From Lepidostoma basale (lineage: Eukaryota > Arthropoda > Insecta > Trichoptera > Lepidostomatidae): DNA of 64,000 nucleotides. The notes under the pieces were generated by a model. The model worked only from the letters and a program-made list of their open reading frames with translations, was not told the DNA's origin and did not search any database. Below are positions 22,811 to 34,558 of the stretch, one piece after another (the first letter of the stretch is position 1; the number at the start of each line of letters is the position of its first letter). The DNA is taken from assembly GCA_022606425.2 (NCBI GenBank), contig JAHDVF020000997.1, positions 62,001 to 126,000 of the forward strand. Reading direction: 5' to 3'. Position numbers and translations under genes: made by a program.

Positions 22811-23274
22811 GTGTGATATAACTAAATATAAAGTATGAAGAATTTATTTATTGACTTATTTATGTAACTTTTTTTCATTATTTAAATATTGCAGGTTTTT
22901 GTATAATACATAAGAGAATATCAGATTAAAGTCACACCAAAGTGCTTCGTTAATGGCAAAATAGATGGAACGCGTATATACTATAGAATCTAAAAGCGTG
23001 GAGTGTGGCCATTGCGATAGTACGGAGTGCGTTGGTTCGCTTGAATATGTCACCTAGCTCACAGTGTAACTGTAAGCACCAAGCTAGGACACATGTGGGT
23101 CCTTACCCTTATAATTATATGCTCGATCTAATAGTTAACATATTCATAGATTTTTTATTTATATCCTTACATCATCTGTATGTTCATGGCATGTCAGAAC
23201 ATAATGGTACTAATATCCAAAGGCCCATAGATTCACGCGATTCTTTTATACTCTGAAAAATATGCGCATTTTTC
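22811..23274. other. AT-rich non-coding DNA
   Basis: No gene, repeat family or RNA recognised. Confidence 0.4.
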
Positions 23275-23480
23275 TGTTTCTTCTTCACCTTCTTTCTTTC
23301 TATAGGACTATGTGATCTGTTCTCTAGTGGATTGCTCATCTTGTGAGGTAGATTTCCAGCTGTCCTTCTATCTTTAAGGAGGTCTTCCACGAGGACGAGT
23401 CCCGTAAGGCTGATTATGTAGTGCAATATAAGGGAGTCTGATGCTGTCCATTCTTTGGATATAACCATACCAGTTCCTTC
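23275..23480 (-). mobile_element. RTE-type LINE tail (family H-like)
   Basis: Degenerate minus-strand coding sequence next to TTCTTCACCTTC-type tail. Resembles 15040-15270 in layout. Confidence 0.45.
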
Positions 23481-25060
23481 TTCGCTGTCTACTACATTTA
23501 TTATAATACACTCAGCTTAACATATCTCTCTTATTCTGCTGTTTTGTTCCTTCAATATTTTTAATAAAATTGTGAATTGTGGTAACGTTAAATTTATTTA
23601 ATTTTTTTGTTCACAGAAACGTCAGATATTACCAAATCGCTTATAGTTCGCATAACTCAATCACTTCTAATCTCTTCCTCGGCGCTTAAGTCTGACTGGC
23701 AAACTCACGTGTTTTCAAGTTTGTCGTAAACTTCCAATTAGGTCCATAATAAATCATAATTTAATATTAAGCACTAAATTATCAGTCTACGTCTACGTTG
23801 TACGCCAAGACCGTTTAGTATTATTTATTTTAATTCCTTTTTCAAAACATAACGGTTTTATTTTAATTTATAGATGTGATATTATATTATTACTGATGTT
23901 AATTTATTACACAAAACCAAATTTTGGCAACGAATTTATAGATAACATACACATTCGTTTGCCTCCTTCATTCTTATGAACAGTTGTATAAAGGCACTGA
24001 CATATATATACCGTATATACCGTCTACCATTATCATTTACTTTTTTATTTTTCATCCTTCTGTGAGAATGACACAGGTCTGTAATATTTCTTTAATTTTT
24101 AAAACCCATTTGATGTGAGATTAAAGGTAATAAAATTGTTTGAAAAAAAATCTGTTTTTCACCGAAACGTAAAAAAAGTTCTAGGGTTTTTTACAGCTAG
24201 AAATAAAAATAAACGTAGGCTAGGATGAAAAAGAAACGAGGGAATATTAATCCCGCGTCACAGATTTACAATTTGCAAACAATATAAAAAATAAATGACG
24301 AAGATATACAATGATAACTTCAAAGCTTTTCGAGAAAAATACTGTGAAAAGTGAAAAAAAAAAACGTTTTAAATAATAATAAAAATTATCGTTCTCGAAT
24401 TTCTGAGTATTAACACAATAAATTCAGATAATCCATTGTTTTGGCCGAAACACTAAAATACTTCAATATTATTAAATGTTTATATTTGAAATAGTGTTAT
24501 TTACGTATCAGACATCATTTTTTACGAGATTTTTATAATATCTGATATTAAATTATTGCGATACGTACGAGTATAATAGCAGTCTTTCAAATTTAAACGT
24601 TTAATACCAATCTTTTCTTGTTAAAGGTTAATTAATTATTATGTAAAGGTGTCAATGAGAACCATTCCAAATGTCATCGGTATAATTTGACTCGGTAATA
24701 TTACAACTCGCATTAGAAGGGATAATTTGAAATTAATAAGACACTGAAAGATGTTGCGGTGATCTCCCGGCCATTCGTCAGAGATGCCGGAAATATGGTT
24801 CGGTCCCATTCATTGCCGTTTTCATAAATACGGAAAATTCCCGTGAACGCGATGCATTTCTTAATCCAGATCGCACGGACCTGCAGCGGATTGGAACATC
24901 GCCTCAGAGACTTCTATAATTAAGCGCGATGAGACTGCAACCGGAGAACAGAGTGCAGCTGTTTAATGTAACAACCGCATCGAAACGGTGTCGCTACGAG
25001 ACATTCTGTTGTCAATCATTCAAATGTATTCTAAACAAAAAAGCATCGATGTTTTTGTAT
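23481..25060. other. AT-rich DNA with one denser island
   Basis: 24740-25020 is markedly less AT-rich, non-repetitive and without an open frame; candidate regulatory block by composition only. The remainder shows nothing. Confidence 0.35.
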
Positions 25061-25339
25061 CATTGTGATGAACGAATTGTTTCAAAATGGCGCCCATAGA
25101 CGGCTGTCATTTGAAGCTTATAACAAAAAAAATAATTTTTCTGCATTTTGGCAATCTTTCTAGATTAAAAACAGTTCTATATACATGTATATGCATCATC
25201 ATGGGTGGTTTATTGTTTTCTATGATGATTCAACATGGAAAAATATTATATCAAACAGTGCACACTCTAATATCCAAATTGTACATCGCTCTACACGCCT
25301 TTCCATCAGCCGGCCAGCTAAAGTGACAACTTCTATCTG

Positions 25340-25930
25340 AATAGGCTTTTGCCTCCGTTTCCGCCGCCACAGTTCTTGACCATCGTAATCGCTTACTACT
25401 CCATTTTGCCGTTACCATATTCCTGACCCGCTACCATCTCCGAGCCTGCTGGCGTACCTTGAACGCCTCCATCCCTTGCTTCTCCTGCCGTCGTCGAGCC
25501 ACCTCCTCTTGCCCCGCCTCCGCCATCGCTGCCGACCCTCTGTTCACCCCAACGACCCATGCCCCAACCCTTCCCTTTCCATCATCCTTATCCCATCCTA
25601 TATATCAACCCCATTGCCATATTGGTCCCCACCCATTGCCACTCTTGTCCCACTCGGTTCTGAATCCAGGAAGATCGGCCCCCACCCAAGGCCACTCCCT
25701 GTCACCGTCCCTCGGTCTCCACCCAAGACCTCGACCCCTGTCCATGGCCACTCCCGATCCTTCCACACTTCCTGCCTACTCGGCTAGTGAGGTCCAAATG
25801 TCGGACACAACCCAATATATCCAAGTAACCTCCCCTCACCATCCAACAATATCCAACCTCATCATCCAAGAAAGAAATTTCCAACATGTGGGGTACTCCC
25901 GAAAATACAATATCCAAATCAAATTGTGAT
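25340..25930 (+). other. C-rich, strand-asymmetric block with a Pro/Ser-rich open frame
   Basis: The plus strand is heavily C-rich (CCTCCGCC, CCCCACCC and similar motifs) and G-poor for about 500 bp. Frame 25459-25929 is open for 156 codons, rich in Pro, Ser and His with no domain. Overlapping frames on both strands are also open, so openness reflects composition rather than coding. Confidence 0.5.
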
Positions 25931-26137
25931 GAAACAACTTTGAAGCCATCCTTCGTTATACCTTGTTTCAATTTAAAATATATATATTTTTTATTTTACC
26001 AGTATCGGGATTTTATACAGGATAAATTTCGGTACGTATATCAACAAGAGAGCATAGTTTTTCATTGTTTCTAAAGTATTTACAATGAACTTTTACCAAG
26101 AAATTTCCATTAAAAAAATATGTATTTTACTCAAGTA

Positions 26138-26262
26138 AACTAACTAACTAACTAACCATCACGCCGTCTCCCCGAAGGGGTAGGCAGAAAGAATGGACTA
26201 CCACACTTTTCTTTCCTGACATATTTCTCTCGCTTCCTCAACATTCATACATCGTGTCATGC
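26138..26262 (-). mobile_element. short RTE family A 3' end with 9-bp TSD
   Basis: A 125-bp antisense insert with (CTAA)n tail and CATCACGCCGTCTCCCCGAA. ACTCAAGTA flanks it at 26129-26137 and 26263-26271. A very strongly 5'-truncated retrotransposition event. Confidence 0.85.
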
Positions 26263-26271
26263 ACTCAAGTA

Positions 26272-27260
26272 TTAATATAAAATTATATCATTTGTTTTAT
26301 TTTTATGTAATATTTCTTGAAATATGATAATAATTTCTAATATTAATAATAAACAAAAGTATTAAAACTGTAAATTTCTATTTAAGATTTATGTTTGGAT
26401 AAAAATATTATTTTTCCCCTGTTATTTTCTGCCCCTTATATTCTGTATAATTTTATTTTGGTAATTTTATTAAGTTCTACTAACGACGAAGGTTTAGAAA
26501 CTTCAACGTTTGTAATGGAATAAATATATATTTTTCATATACAAAGACAAATCACGTTCAATTGAGTTCTCTTAAAACTGTTTTGTCTTGACATATATGG
26601 TAAATTCTTGTAAAAACTATTGATTTATATTAAACGTACAGTTTTTTTTATTTATATATAACATAACAATCGTTTTACTGGCTCTCATAATTCTGTATCA
26701 ACGTAAAATTAAAACTTATTCTTGCTGACACTAAAATACCGAACATAAAAGAAACCTTTTTCAAACCACCACAACAAAATTTTATATTATTTTATATTTG
26801 TTCATAAATAGATGTCTAGAAATACATTTTCATACATAAAAAAAAATGTGAAATTCATTGAGATCAAAAGCTTAAGCTTTTTTTAGGATTTCGTCAAATT
26901 TTAATGAAAGATTTTTTTATATTCTTTTCATTAGACGCACGGGTCTTATTTCGTTCCACGGCTAATTTATGTTAATTGGTCCTAAGCACCAATTATGCAA
27001 CTGTCAAAAAATCATAAGCGCCCGTTCATTACCGGCGGCGCGAGGCATAATATTTTCACAACTCTGGGAAGAAACGCATCGGAATGAAAAATGTAAAAAT
27101 ATGATGAAATGAATGTACTAAGTCTTCATTTCAAATGTATTCGAAAAACAAACAAACAATGCATGAAACTTAATTTAGAATTTGGTTTACTTCCGTGAAT
27201 ATTTCACGGGTTGCAACTAGTTCTAATTTTAATTATTATTATTGTATTATTATTAGTAAG
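26272..27260. other. AT-rich DNA with a denser island
   Basis: 26930-27070 is less AT-rich and non-repetitive. No gene recognised. Confidence 0.35.
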
Positions 27261-27267
27261 TGAACTA

Positions 27268-27720
27268 ACAAACATGGTCGCCGTTGTGGCTGGCTGCTTG
27301 ACGAATGCTGTTTGGAAAAATAAAAATATGCTAAAGGAGACCAAAATTCGAATCTACAAGACATGCGTACGTCCTATAATGACATATGGAATAGAAACGA
27401 GAGCTGACACCATCAGAACAAAAAGTCTCCTAAGAACCACAGAAATGAAGAGTCTCCGATCCGTTGCGGGAACGACACTCCGAGACAGAATAAGAAATTC
27501 TGAAATAAGAAAGATTTGCAATGTAGAAGATGTCGTGCGATGGGGAAGACTGAGAAGACGCTACTGGAAAGATCATGTGGAAAGAGCATGTTCTGAAAGA
27601 CTGATAAATATGGCCGCAAATAAAGTACCAACAGGAAATCGACCTGCAGGAAGACCACCTAAAAGATGGCGAGACAGTTGGACATCTGCATCCCAGGAAT
27701 AGGCTCCGAGAAATAACAGG
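27268..27720 (+). mobile_element. RTE-type family B fragment
   Basis: Frame 27211-27702 reads VAVVAGCLTNAVWKNKNM, RIYKTCVRPIMTYGIETRAD, LLRTTEMKSLRSVAGTTLRD and GRLRRRYWKDHVERACSERL, then GRPPKRWRDSW. It is longer in open frame than most copies here. 3' end near AAGAAG at 27749. Confidence 0.85.
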
Positions 27721-27759
27721 ACACAGTTCTAAATAAAGCAGAATAATTAGAAGAAGTAT

Positions 27760-28227
27760 TATTACAACGAACTAAAAAAAAAAATACCATTTCATTATAT
27801 ATCTAAAATATTAGTAATATTAATAAACATACTATATAAATTTCATGTTTAAGGCTGTTAAGTGCTATTGTTGGTGGCTTTATTAAGCGTTTTCGTCTTC
27901 TGTCTGTTGGACGTTATAATTTCGCTCTGGCAACTCTGAAGACGGACAAAGCGCCGCGCAGAGTCAGCTGACACCATAAATCACCACTTCCCGCTGCCCA
28001 TCAGGAAATGTCGGCTCCTCGCTCCAACAGGAATAGGCGGGAATACGAGGGTAATATTAGAATAGTGGACAAGTAATTGGGGCGATATCCATCCTTTGAT
28101 ACGACTTTTACGCGTTTTATTTTATATTTTATTATAGCACAATTTACAAAGAAAACATATTACATACAGGCCTCTCATTTAGTTAAACTAATAACATCTT
28201 AGAATTGAAAGTCATTAACAATTAACC
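27760..28227. other. non-coding DNA with a denser island
   Basis: 27890-28080 is less AT-rich and non-repetitive, without a supported gene. Confidence 0.35.
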
Positions 28228-28400
28228 GGGTGGTGGTCTAGGGGATAGAACGCTTGGCTCCTGATCCAGGGGACATGGGTTCAAGCCTGGACCCGATCAG
28301 ATTCGTTCTTCATAATAATGAGCTATTTTCTAGTCACATTGAAGATTGTAAAATAAATTCTAATATCATTGATGTAAATCCTTGATATTAGTCTTTTTAA
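28228..28400 (+). mobile_element. tRNA-like SINE of a second family
   Basis: GGTGGTCTAGGGGATAGAAC (A-box-like) and GGGTTCAAGCCTGGACCC (B box) precede a short AT-rich body. Different from the abundant SINE; a single copy seen. No complete cloverleaf, so a real tRNA gene is unlikely. Confidence 0.55.
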
Positions 28401-28439
28401 AAATAAAAATTAAATCATAAAATATAACAAGACAATAAT

Positions 28440-28660
28440 AAGGATATCGTTCGGTGGAGTAGATCCAGAAGAAGATACTGGTGAGACCATGTAGCCAGAA
28501 TGAATAGTGTCAGACTCGCATATACAGCAGCTTTCGAAATCCCATCCGGTCGCCGCCCACCTGGAAGACTGACTAAGAGATGGAGGGACAGCTGTACCTC
28601 ATCATCCCTGGAGACATGATTTCTGTGCCACAAGTCGTGAACTAACAGAAGAAGAAGAAC
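28440..28660 (+). mobile_element. RTE-type family B tail
   Basis: Plus-strand frames read AFEIPSGRRPPGRLTKRWRD and SCTSSSLET, with RSRRRYW upstream. The tail is AGAAGAAGAAC. Frameshifted. Confidence 0.7.
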
Positions 28661-28849
28661 AAAAGAAAATATATTCCAGTAAGGTGGAACGCTTTCCAGT
28701 AGTGAAAAAATATATTTTACAAACACAGCCCCACTGACACAGTTAATAACCACTTAAAAGGCAATGATATTCAACGACTTAATTAATCTTAGAAAGGCTT
28801 TTTAAAAAATCACTAAAGGCAGGTTGCTTCTGCATGCCAGAATATAGAA

Positions 28850-29370
28850 CAATTGATACCCATAATTAATACGAATGAAAAAACGCCTGTTTTCTAGAAG
28901 TTTAAATATATTTTTTGAGAATGGCATGTTTCGCCTTACTGAGGCAATATCTAATAGGCAATATCTATTTAGCCAATAGAATAAATCTTTATATATACAT
29001 TTTTTTTTATCCGTACGGGTGTAAGTAGTGGAATTCCTCCTAAACGGCTGGACCGATTTTGTTGAAATGTGTGTGGGTTTGACCGGGTACCTGGATGGTT
29101 TAAATTCACAATTGGACCCGGTAGGTGACCATTCAAAACCTTCTTGGAAGTTCATGAATAATATTGACCTTCTGAGAATAATTCATAGTTATGTTTGTTT
29201 ACCACAGATGGCGCTAATGTCAATTTCTGTGTATAAGCATGCGCAAATTTAAGTCCACACTTCACTTGTATTTAATAAAACTTAATAAAGCCGAATTAAA
29301 CTTCTAGAAAAGAAACGTTTTTATTCGTATTAATTATTTAATATATAGATTTACGTAATTGTTCAATAAA
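28850..29370. repeat. hairpin-MITE family pieces around a LINE-like scrap
   Basis: 28858-28990 contains ATGAAAAAACGCCTGTTTTC, and 29290-29335 contains CTTCTAGAAAAGAAACGTTT, the two arms of the family. The 29000-29250 sequence between them is unique; ORFs there are unrecognised. Confidence 0.55.
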
Positions 29371-29698
29371 CAATAAATATTTTATGAACTTTTACCATAG
29401 TAGATAATTTTTAAAAATAGGTAATAATATTATTAAAGTGCGTCTTAAATTTAAATTTTGATTTTAGAAAACAGTTGTCATTTAGTTTGAAATCTAGTCC
29501 AACCATAAAACTATATATTTTATTTAAAAAAAACTGAAAAATCTCAACTGCCGCTTTATTTTTGTCTCCGCTCTTGTTTTTCTTATTGCATGTTTGCCAA
29601 TAAATTTTTATTGCCTGGCGAAAATAGATTCCGAGTATTTTCCTGCAAGAAAGTTCATAATAATATAGCACTATTTGATTGACCGTGAAAATGCTCTT

Positions 29699-30045
29699 AC
29701 GGCATCTAAGATGGACGCTATCTCACGAAGATGTTGTTAAGATTAAAATATAAATAATAGTGCTCTCATCCTTAAAAATAGGACTTAAAATACTATCTAT
29801 GATGTACGGTATCTAAGATGAACGTTAACTTACGAATATGTTATTAAGATTAAAATATAAATAATAGTGGTCTCATCCTTAAAAATTACATAGGATGTAT
29901 AATTGAGATTGTTACATAAAAGAGAATATATGATGTACGGTATCTAAGATTGTTGTTGTTAAAATTCAAATATAAATAATAGTGGTCTCATCCTTAAAAA
30001 TATGAATTATAATTGAGATTGTTACATAAAAGAGAATAATATCAT
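29699..30045 (+). repeat. three-unit imperfect tandem repeat
   Basis: Units start at 29699, 29806 and 29937 with ACGG(C/T)ATCTAAGAT. Each contains AAATATAAATAATAGTG and CTCTCATCC or GTCTCATCCTTAAAAAT. Units two and three also share GAGATTGTTACATAAAAGAG. Unit length 107-131 bp. Confidence 0.8.
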
Positions 30046-30069
30046 TACAGATTTGTTTTAAATGTTTTG

Positions 30070-30225
30070 ATTAAGATAATCAAATGATTTTATTAAAATC
30101 TCTTGATGGAAGTTAATCTTAAATAATAATTAAATTAAACGATGTTTTTTTAACTACTTCAACTTTTGTCTTTATTTTGACAGCGACCGGTTTCGCCAGG
30201 CTCGCTGGCATCGACAAACTGGTCC
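30070..30225 (+). repeat. dispersed CGACAGCGACCGG repeat (copy 3)
   Basis: Third copy of the family at 18306 and 20241, same orientation, ending in the GCTCGCTGGCATCGACAAAC segment. Confidence 0.7.
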
Positions 30226-30588
30226 TTGTTTTCCTAATTATAATTTATTAATATTATAGAAATTTATTGACAGACGTTCATTGTATTTAACAAAAATAAA
30301 CTTTGAATCTCTATTAAGAGCTATTTGTTACTCTTAAGTGACTGTGATAAAATGATATTTTTGTGAATTCATGATATATTCAGTGTTTTATTGTTATTTT
30401 TTAAAGTTATCAAACACTGCCCTCAACCAAAAACATGTTCTGTTTAAGGGGAGCAAACGAAACAAAAATAAATCATATGACAATTTTTCAGTCTCAATCC
30501 TAGTCTAAGTAAAGTCTAATATCTTTGTTGGTGTTTGTGATACCACTTGTGCCTTTAATATAGTAGTTTTCCGTTGCTTTCTTCATTT

Positions 30589-30740
30589 TTGTTTGCAATA
30601 GGTAATTTCAATCCAATTATTGTGTTCAATTGTTTAGCTATTCGATTCTCATGACAGTGATAGATCACTAGTCTATCGCCATTATTATTTTCACCTTAAT
30701 TCTACCATAATAAGACCAAAGAGAGCGTGAAATTTTTTAC
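30589..30740 (-). mobile_element. SINE, degraded body
   Basis: Minus-strand body without the tRNA-like head; ATCGCCATTATTATTTTCAC marks the GGCGAT block. Confidence 0.6.
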
Positions 30741-30849
30741 TACCCAAACATCACTTATAATGTCATAAAACAGACTGGTATTTTGAGACGTGGTGATACA
30801 GAAGAATATTATGAATTTCCTAGATATACCACGTCACTAATTATGAGGT

Positions 30850-30935
30850 TCTCAGTAGAATCAAAGCAGTCTGGCGGTCCATTCTTTCTGCCTGCTCCTT
30901 CTGACAGACAGTGCAATGGTTAGTTAGTTAGTATA
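30850..30935 (+). mobile_element. RTE family A 3' scrap
   Basis: GTCCATTCTTTCTGCCTGCT and a TTAG tail, with diverged 5' part. Confidence 0.65.
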
Positions 30936-30939
30936 TTTT

Positions 30940-31642
30940 GGTACACATAATATTTGTTCTGTTTTTTTCTACTGCCGCTCATAATAACACATTAAGAGCG
31001 TATATTTATTTTGCAAATCTCACGGTGCAACAAGTCGATACGCCGAGTTGCATTTGTCTTCTGAAGTTCAGTGCACCCTTTCGTCAGACAATTTAGCTTA
31101 GTCCTTCCTTAAAATAAATGAAGACGGTGGCAGACTATTGGAATCTTTTCCGGGCGATAAACTTCCGGGGATTTGTGAAGCTGTCATAAAATAAATCAGT
31201 GCACGTTTCACAATAGATCGGACAGGCTGACATCTTGATAAGATCCCTAAATCTTATTTATAACCGTTCCAAGTCGACCCGTCATTATTAGAAGATATTT
31301 ACAATCGTATATTATATTCCCATTGCATATTTGCTTTTGATTTTCACCGCTTGTCTATTGTAATAATAATACATTTTCAAAATTAGTAATGCAATCCAAA
31401 TTATTTTAGAACGATCTATTTTTTTAAATTGAATTAACAACACTGTTTTTGTACCACTTTTGTTTATTAAATATTTTATAGAAAAAACATATTAATCGTA
31501 ACATGTTTCGGAGGTGATCTCCATCTTCAGGTGTAAATATATAACTAAACTTTAACCAAAGAAATGCTTATTACTTAAAGGTATATAAACTGACAATTTA
31601 ATGATTTTTGATGTAGTATGTTATCCATGTATCAAATAATAA
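30940..31642. other. non-coding DNA with a denser island
   Basis: 31010-31300 is less AT-rich and non-repetitive; 31470-31550 is part of a dispersed repeat (ACATGTTTCGGAGG). No gene. Confidence 0.35.
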
Positions 31643-31782
31643 ATGTCGGAGAAATCGACGTGTGCGCATGACACAATGTATGAAAGTTGAAGAAGCGAGA
31701 GAAGTATGTCAGAAAAGAAAATTGTTGCAGTCCATTGTTTCTGCCTACCCCTTCAGAGAGACGTCGTGACAGTTAGTTGGTT
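31643..31782 (+). mobile_element. RTE family A 3' fragment
   Basis: GTCGGAGAAATCGACGTGTG through TTTCTGCCTACCCCTTCAGA, ending in GTTAGTTGGTT. Confidence 0.75.
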
Positions 31783-32518
31783 AAAATATATTTAGTACAA
31801 TATTATGACTAATCCTTAAAATTACGAGTTATAGTGGGGAAAAATACAAATCACAACTATAATTGGGAAAAATACATTCATTATTAAAATATTGTGCCTA
31901 CTGGAAAATTGGAAAACATTGGAAAACCTCAAGTCGGTGAAGTTGGAAGAGAACCTACTTACTCGTAATAATCAGATTCCTTCATTTACTCCTTTCTCCT
32001 TAAATACCCTTTCTACTTTTAATCCATTACTACACCCATTCCCAACAATAATTTGAACTGCATATTAATCAATAATTTATATTCAGTCAAAATATGTATT
32101 TAAACATGTATGTTTTTTTTTAATTATAATAAATGTAAATGCGTATTAAAAATCAATTAGTATCCAGGTAAAATCCAGATATTTGGGATAAAAATACAGT
32201 GTAATCGCTGTCTTGATATTTTGAAATTAATATATCGAATGTATTTGTAGGTGTTTTAAGTGGAAGAAATACACATATAAATCATAATACAATAGGTATT
32301 CTTTGTTTTGAAAAGATCCATTATCTTACTTGATGAAAGCTCTCAGTTTGCGCTTTGGAGTGTCATTAACGGCTGCGTATTGGCATCCACTCTGGCCACT
32401 TTAGCGAATATAAAGAAAAACTAATAGATACTTATTTACTTATTTAACTGATCTCTTCTTAGCTAGGATTGCTTCGAAATCTGCCAAATATACATCATTA
32501 CGAGAAATTTGATTTGTT
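31783..32518. other. AT-rich non-coding DNA
   Basis: No gene or repeat recognised. Confidence 0.4.
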
Positions 32519-32534
32519 ATAACTAACTAACTTA

Positions 32535-33190
32535 CTGGATGAATTTGTTTATTTAGGAAGTATGTTTACAAAGGATGGGAGGGTGGTGAAGGATATTGAA
32601 AGAAGGGCTGGAGCAGGCAACAGAATAAATGGTGCACTTAAAGTTGTCATCGCAAACAAAAGCCTATCCAAAAGAGCTAAGATGGCAGTGCACAATGGTG
32701 TTCTTGTGCCGACCCTTATGTATGGAAGTGAAGCATGGAACTGGCAAAGGAAGAATGAAAGTAGAATAAATGCAGTAGAAATGAGATCTCTAAGACGAAT
32801 GTGTGGAAAATCTGTATATGATAGAGTGACAAATGCAAGTATAAGAAGTGAATGTAGTGCGAATGAAAGTGTTATGAACAAAATAAGGAAAGGGTCATTA
32901 AGATGGTTTGGACACATGGAAAGAATGAGTGAAGACAGAATGGTAAAGAAGGTATATGTAAACGGCGTGAACGGATCTAGAAATAGAGGAAGGCCGAGGA
33001 AAACGTGGCACGATCAAATCAATCAAATATTGAATGTCGGACACGTGAGGAGTCGGAGAAATCGACGTGCGTGCATGACAAGATGTATGAATGTAGAGGA
33101 AGCGAGAGAAGTATGTCAGGACAGAACAGTGTGGCGTTCCATTCTTTCTGCCTACCCCTCCGGGGAGACGGCGTGATGGTAAGTTAGTTA
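32535..33190 (+). mobile_element. RTE-type non-LTR retrotransposon, family A, longest 3' fragment
   Basis: The best-preserved copy of the commonest family here. It codes from LDEFVYLGSMFTKDG to SAYPSGETA with a stop at 33174-33176, about 213 residues open. This is the region after the reverse-transcriptase core: the FxYLGS motif, LMYGSEAW, MRSLRRMCG, SLRWFGHMERM, then GRPRKTWHDQI and the CMNVEEAR segment. It ends in a (TTAG)n tail at about 33180-33208. It lacks the endonuclease and RT catalytic motifs, so it is a 5'-truncated dead copy. It lies next to (TAAC)n sequence at 32521-32531, as if inserted into the tail of the oppositely oriented copy that starts at 33206. Confidence 0.85.
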
Positions 33191-33205
33191 GTTAGTTAGT
33201 TAGTT

Positions 33206-33620
33206 AACTAACTTACTAACAATCACACTGTCTCCCCGAAGAGGTAGGCAGAAATAATAAACTTTCACATTGTTCTAACCTGACATACAGTGGCATTACT
33301 CCCATAGAAGCCCAGAAGCCCGGCTTGCATAAGAAATTTTGAATCAAACCCCCAAATCTAAGTAATCATGCTCCCGCATAAACCAACAACCCACCAAATC
33401 ACCTTCCAACAATGTTCCCATCAGACATAAGAGGAATAGCCACAAGAGCTGAACCTCTGTAAGCTAGAAGAGGTTTTGATCAAAATTTCTTACGCAAGCC
33501 GGGCTTCTTGGCTTCTATGAGAGTACCGCCACTGCTGAAATAACAACATATCTTATTTCCTCAACATTTATACATCTTGTCATGTACACACGTTGATTTT
33601 TCCGATTGATTTGTGGCAAA
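33206..33620 (-). mobile_element. RTE family A antisense copy split by a hAT MITE
   Basis: (CTAA)n and CACACTGTCTCCCCGAAGAG start the copy; it reaches CTGACATA at 33287 and resumes at 33543 with the CAACATTTATACATCTTGTC segment. The gap is the 247-bp MITE. Its tail abuts the tail of the sense copy to the left, making a TTAG/CTAA palindrome. Confidence 0.8.
33288..33534. mobile_element. hAT-type MITE with about 60-bp TIRs and 8-bp TSD
   Basis: Starts CAGTGGCATTACTCCCATAG and ends with the complement of CAGTGGCGGTACTCTCATAG. The arms stay complementary through the AAGAAATTTTGATCAAA region. CTGACATA (33280-33287) and CTGAAATA (33535-33542) match at 7 of 8, the TSD length of hAT elements. No transposase. 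Confidence 0.9.
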
Positions 33621-33728
33621 TATAACATTTTTGCTGGTTTTTGGGATGGCTCTTAGGCCTTTTGAATGTGACGATTTCCCGTTGTTTTCCACATTTTTTA
33701 ATACAACACATTATTTGAACCCTGCGAT

Positions 33729-33840
33729 GTCAGTGTGATTGTCACACTGTATTTGGTCTGGTGCAGAATTCACGTGACAATAAAATGGCGATAGATTAGA
33801 TACCAATCACATGTCACGAGAATCAAAATGATAGCTATTA
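33729..33840 (+). mobile_element. SINE fragment
   Basis: Body only: CACGTGACAATAAAATGGCG and flanking motifs. Confidence 0.65.
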
Positions 33841-33917
33841 CCTTTACATCGATTTGGCTCGCACTGTAATGATGTAAAGAATGATTCAATAAAATAATAA
33901 TTATAATAAAAATTACT

Positions 33918-34170
33918 GTGTATATATTTTTTACATTGATTTTTATGACATGTGGATAGATGCCTGTTTATCGCCATTTCTATCGTCATGTGAATTCAAC
34001 CAGAATAAAGACAACGTGTTCTTAGCCTTAAACTATTAAAAATGTTTGTAATGTCTTTTGAGAAAATAAACTGATTTGATTTGATTTGAAGGTGAGATTT
34101 TTTTTAACACTGTCATCAGGGTATCAAATCTGGGACCTTTGGTGTGGCAGAATGGCAACATGATAATATA
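33918..34170 (-). mobile_element. SINE, degraded, with internal insertion
   Basis: Minus-strand body at 33935-34010 and head-like TATCAAATCTGGGACCTTTG at about 34123-34143, separated by unrelated bases. Confidence 0.55.
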
Positions 34171-34543
34171 GAACTTATAATATAAGACACGTGTGTTTGG
34201 ACGGTCCAGATTTTGCAAACAGATCAATCGCCATCTTTCGAAACAGCGTACAAAAATAATCTCAGGAGTCAAATAAAAGTTTATTTTTTATTCCGTATAA
34301 TGGTGCAACTATCTCCAATGTAGGTTGATGGAGGGGAGTTCAGAATAGATGTATGGATTGATTATTGTTTAATAACTTGGGTCTCTGACCCCGATTACGC
34401 TTCCAGGTCTCATAATAACTCTAGTTTTACATTTCTCAAATTCATAGCGCGTAAATCAGAACGCTCTATGAGATAAACTGTCTATAAAAAAACATTTTAA
34501 AACTATCGTTAACTTTAAATGTATCCGTAGATAATTATTGTGG
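34171..34543. other. non-coding DNA
   Basis: Nothing recognised. Confidence 0.4.
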
Positions 34544-34558
34544 TATATTTTCTTGATT

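Noticed and set aside
29699..30045. CRISPR-like repeat array
   Set aside because: Units are over 100 bp, imperfect, only three in number, in a eukaryotic context and without spacers.
32549..32917. Minus-strand open frame of 122 codons
   Set aside because: Lies opposite the longest RTE frame, whose codons and motifs explain the sequence.
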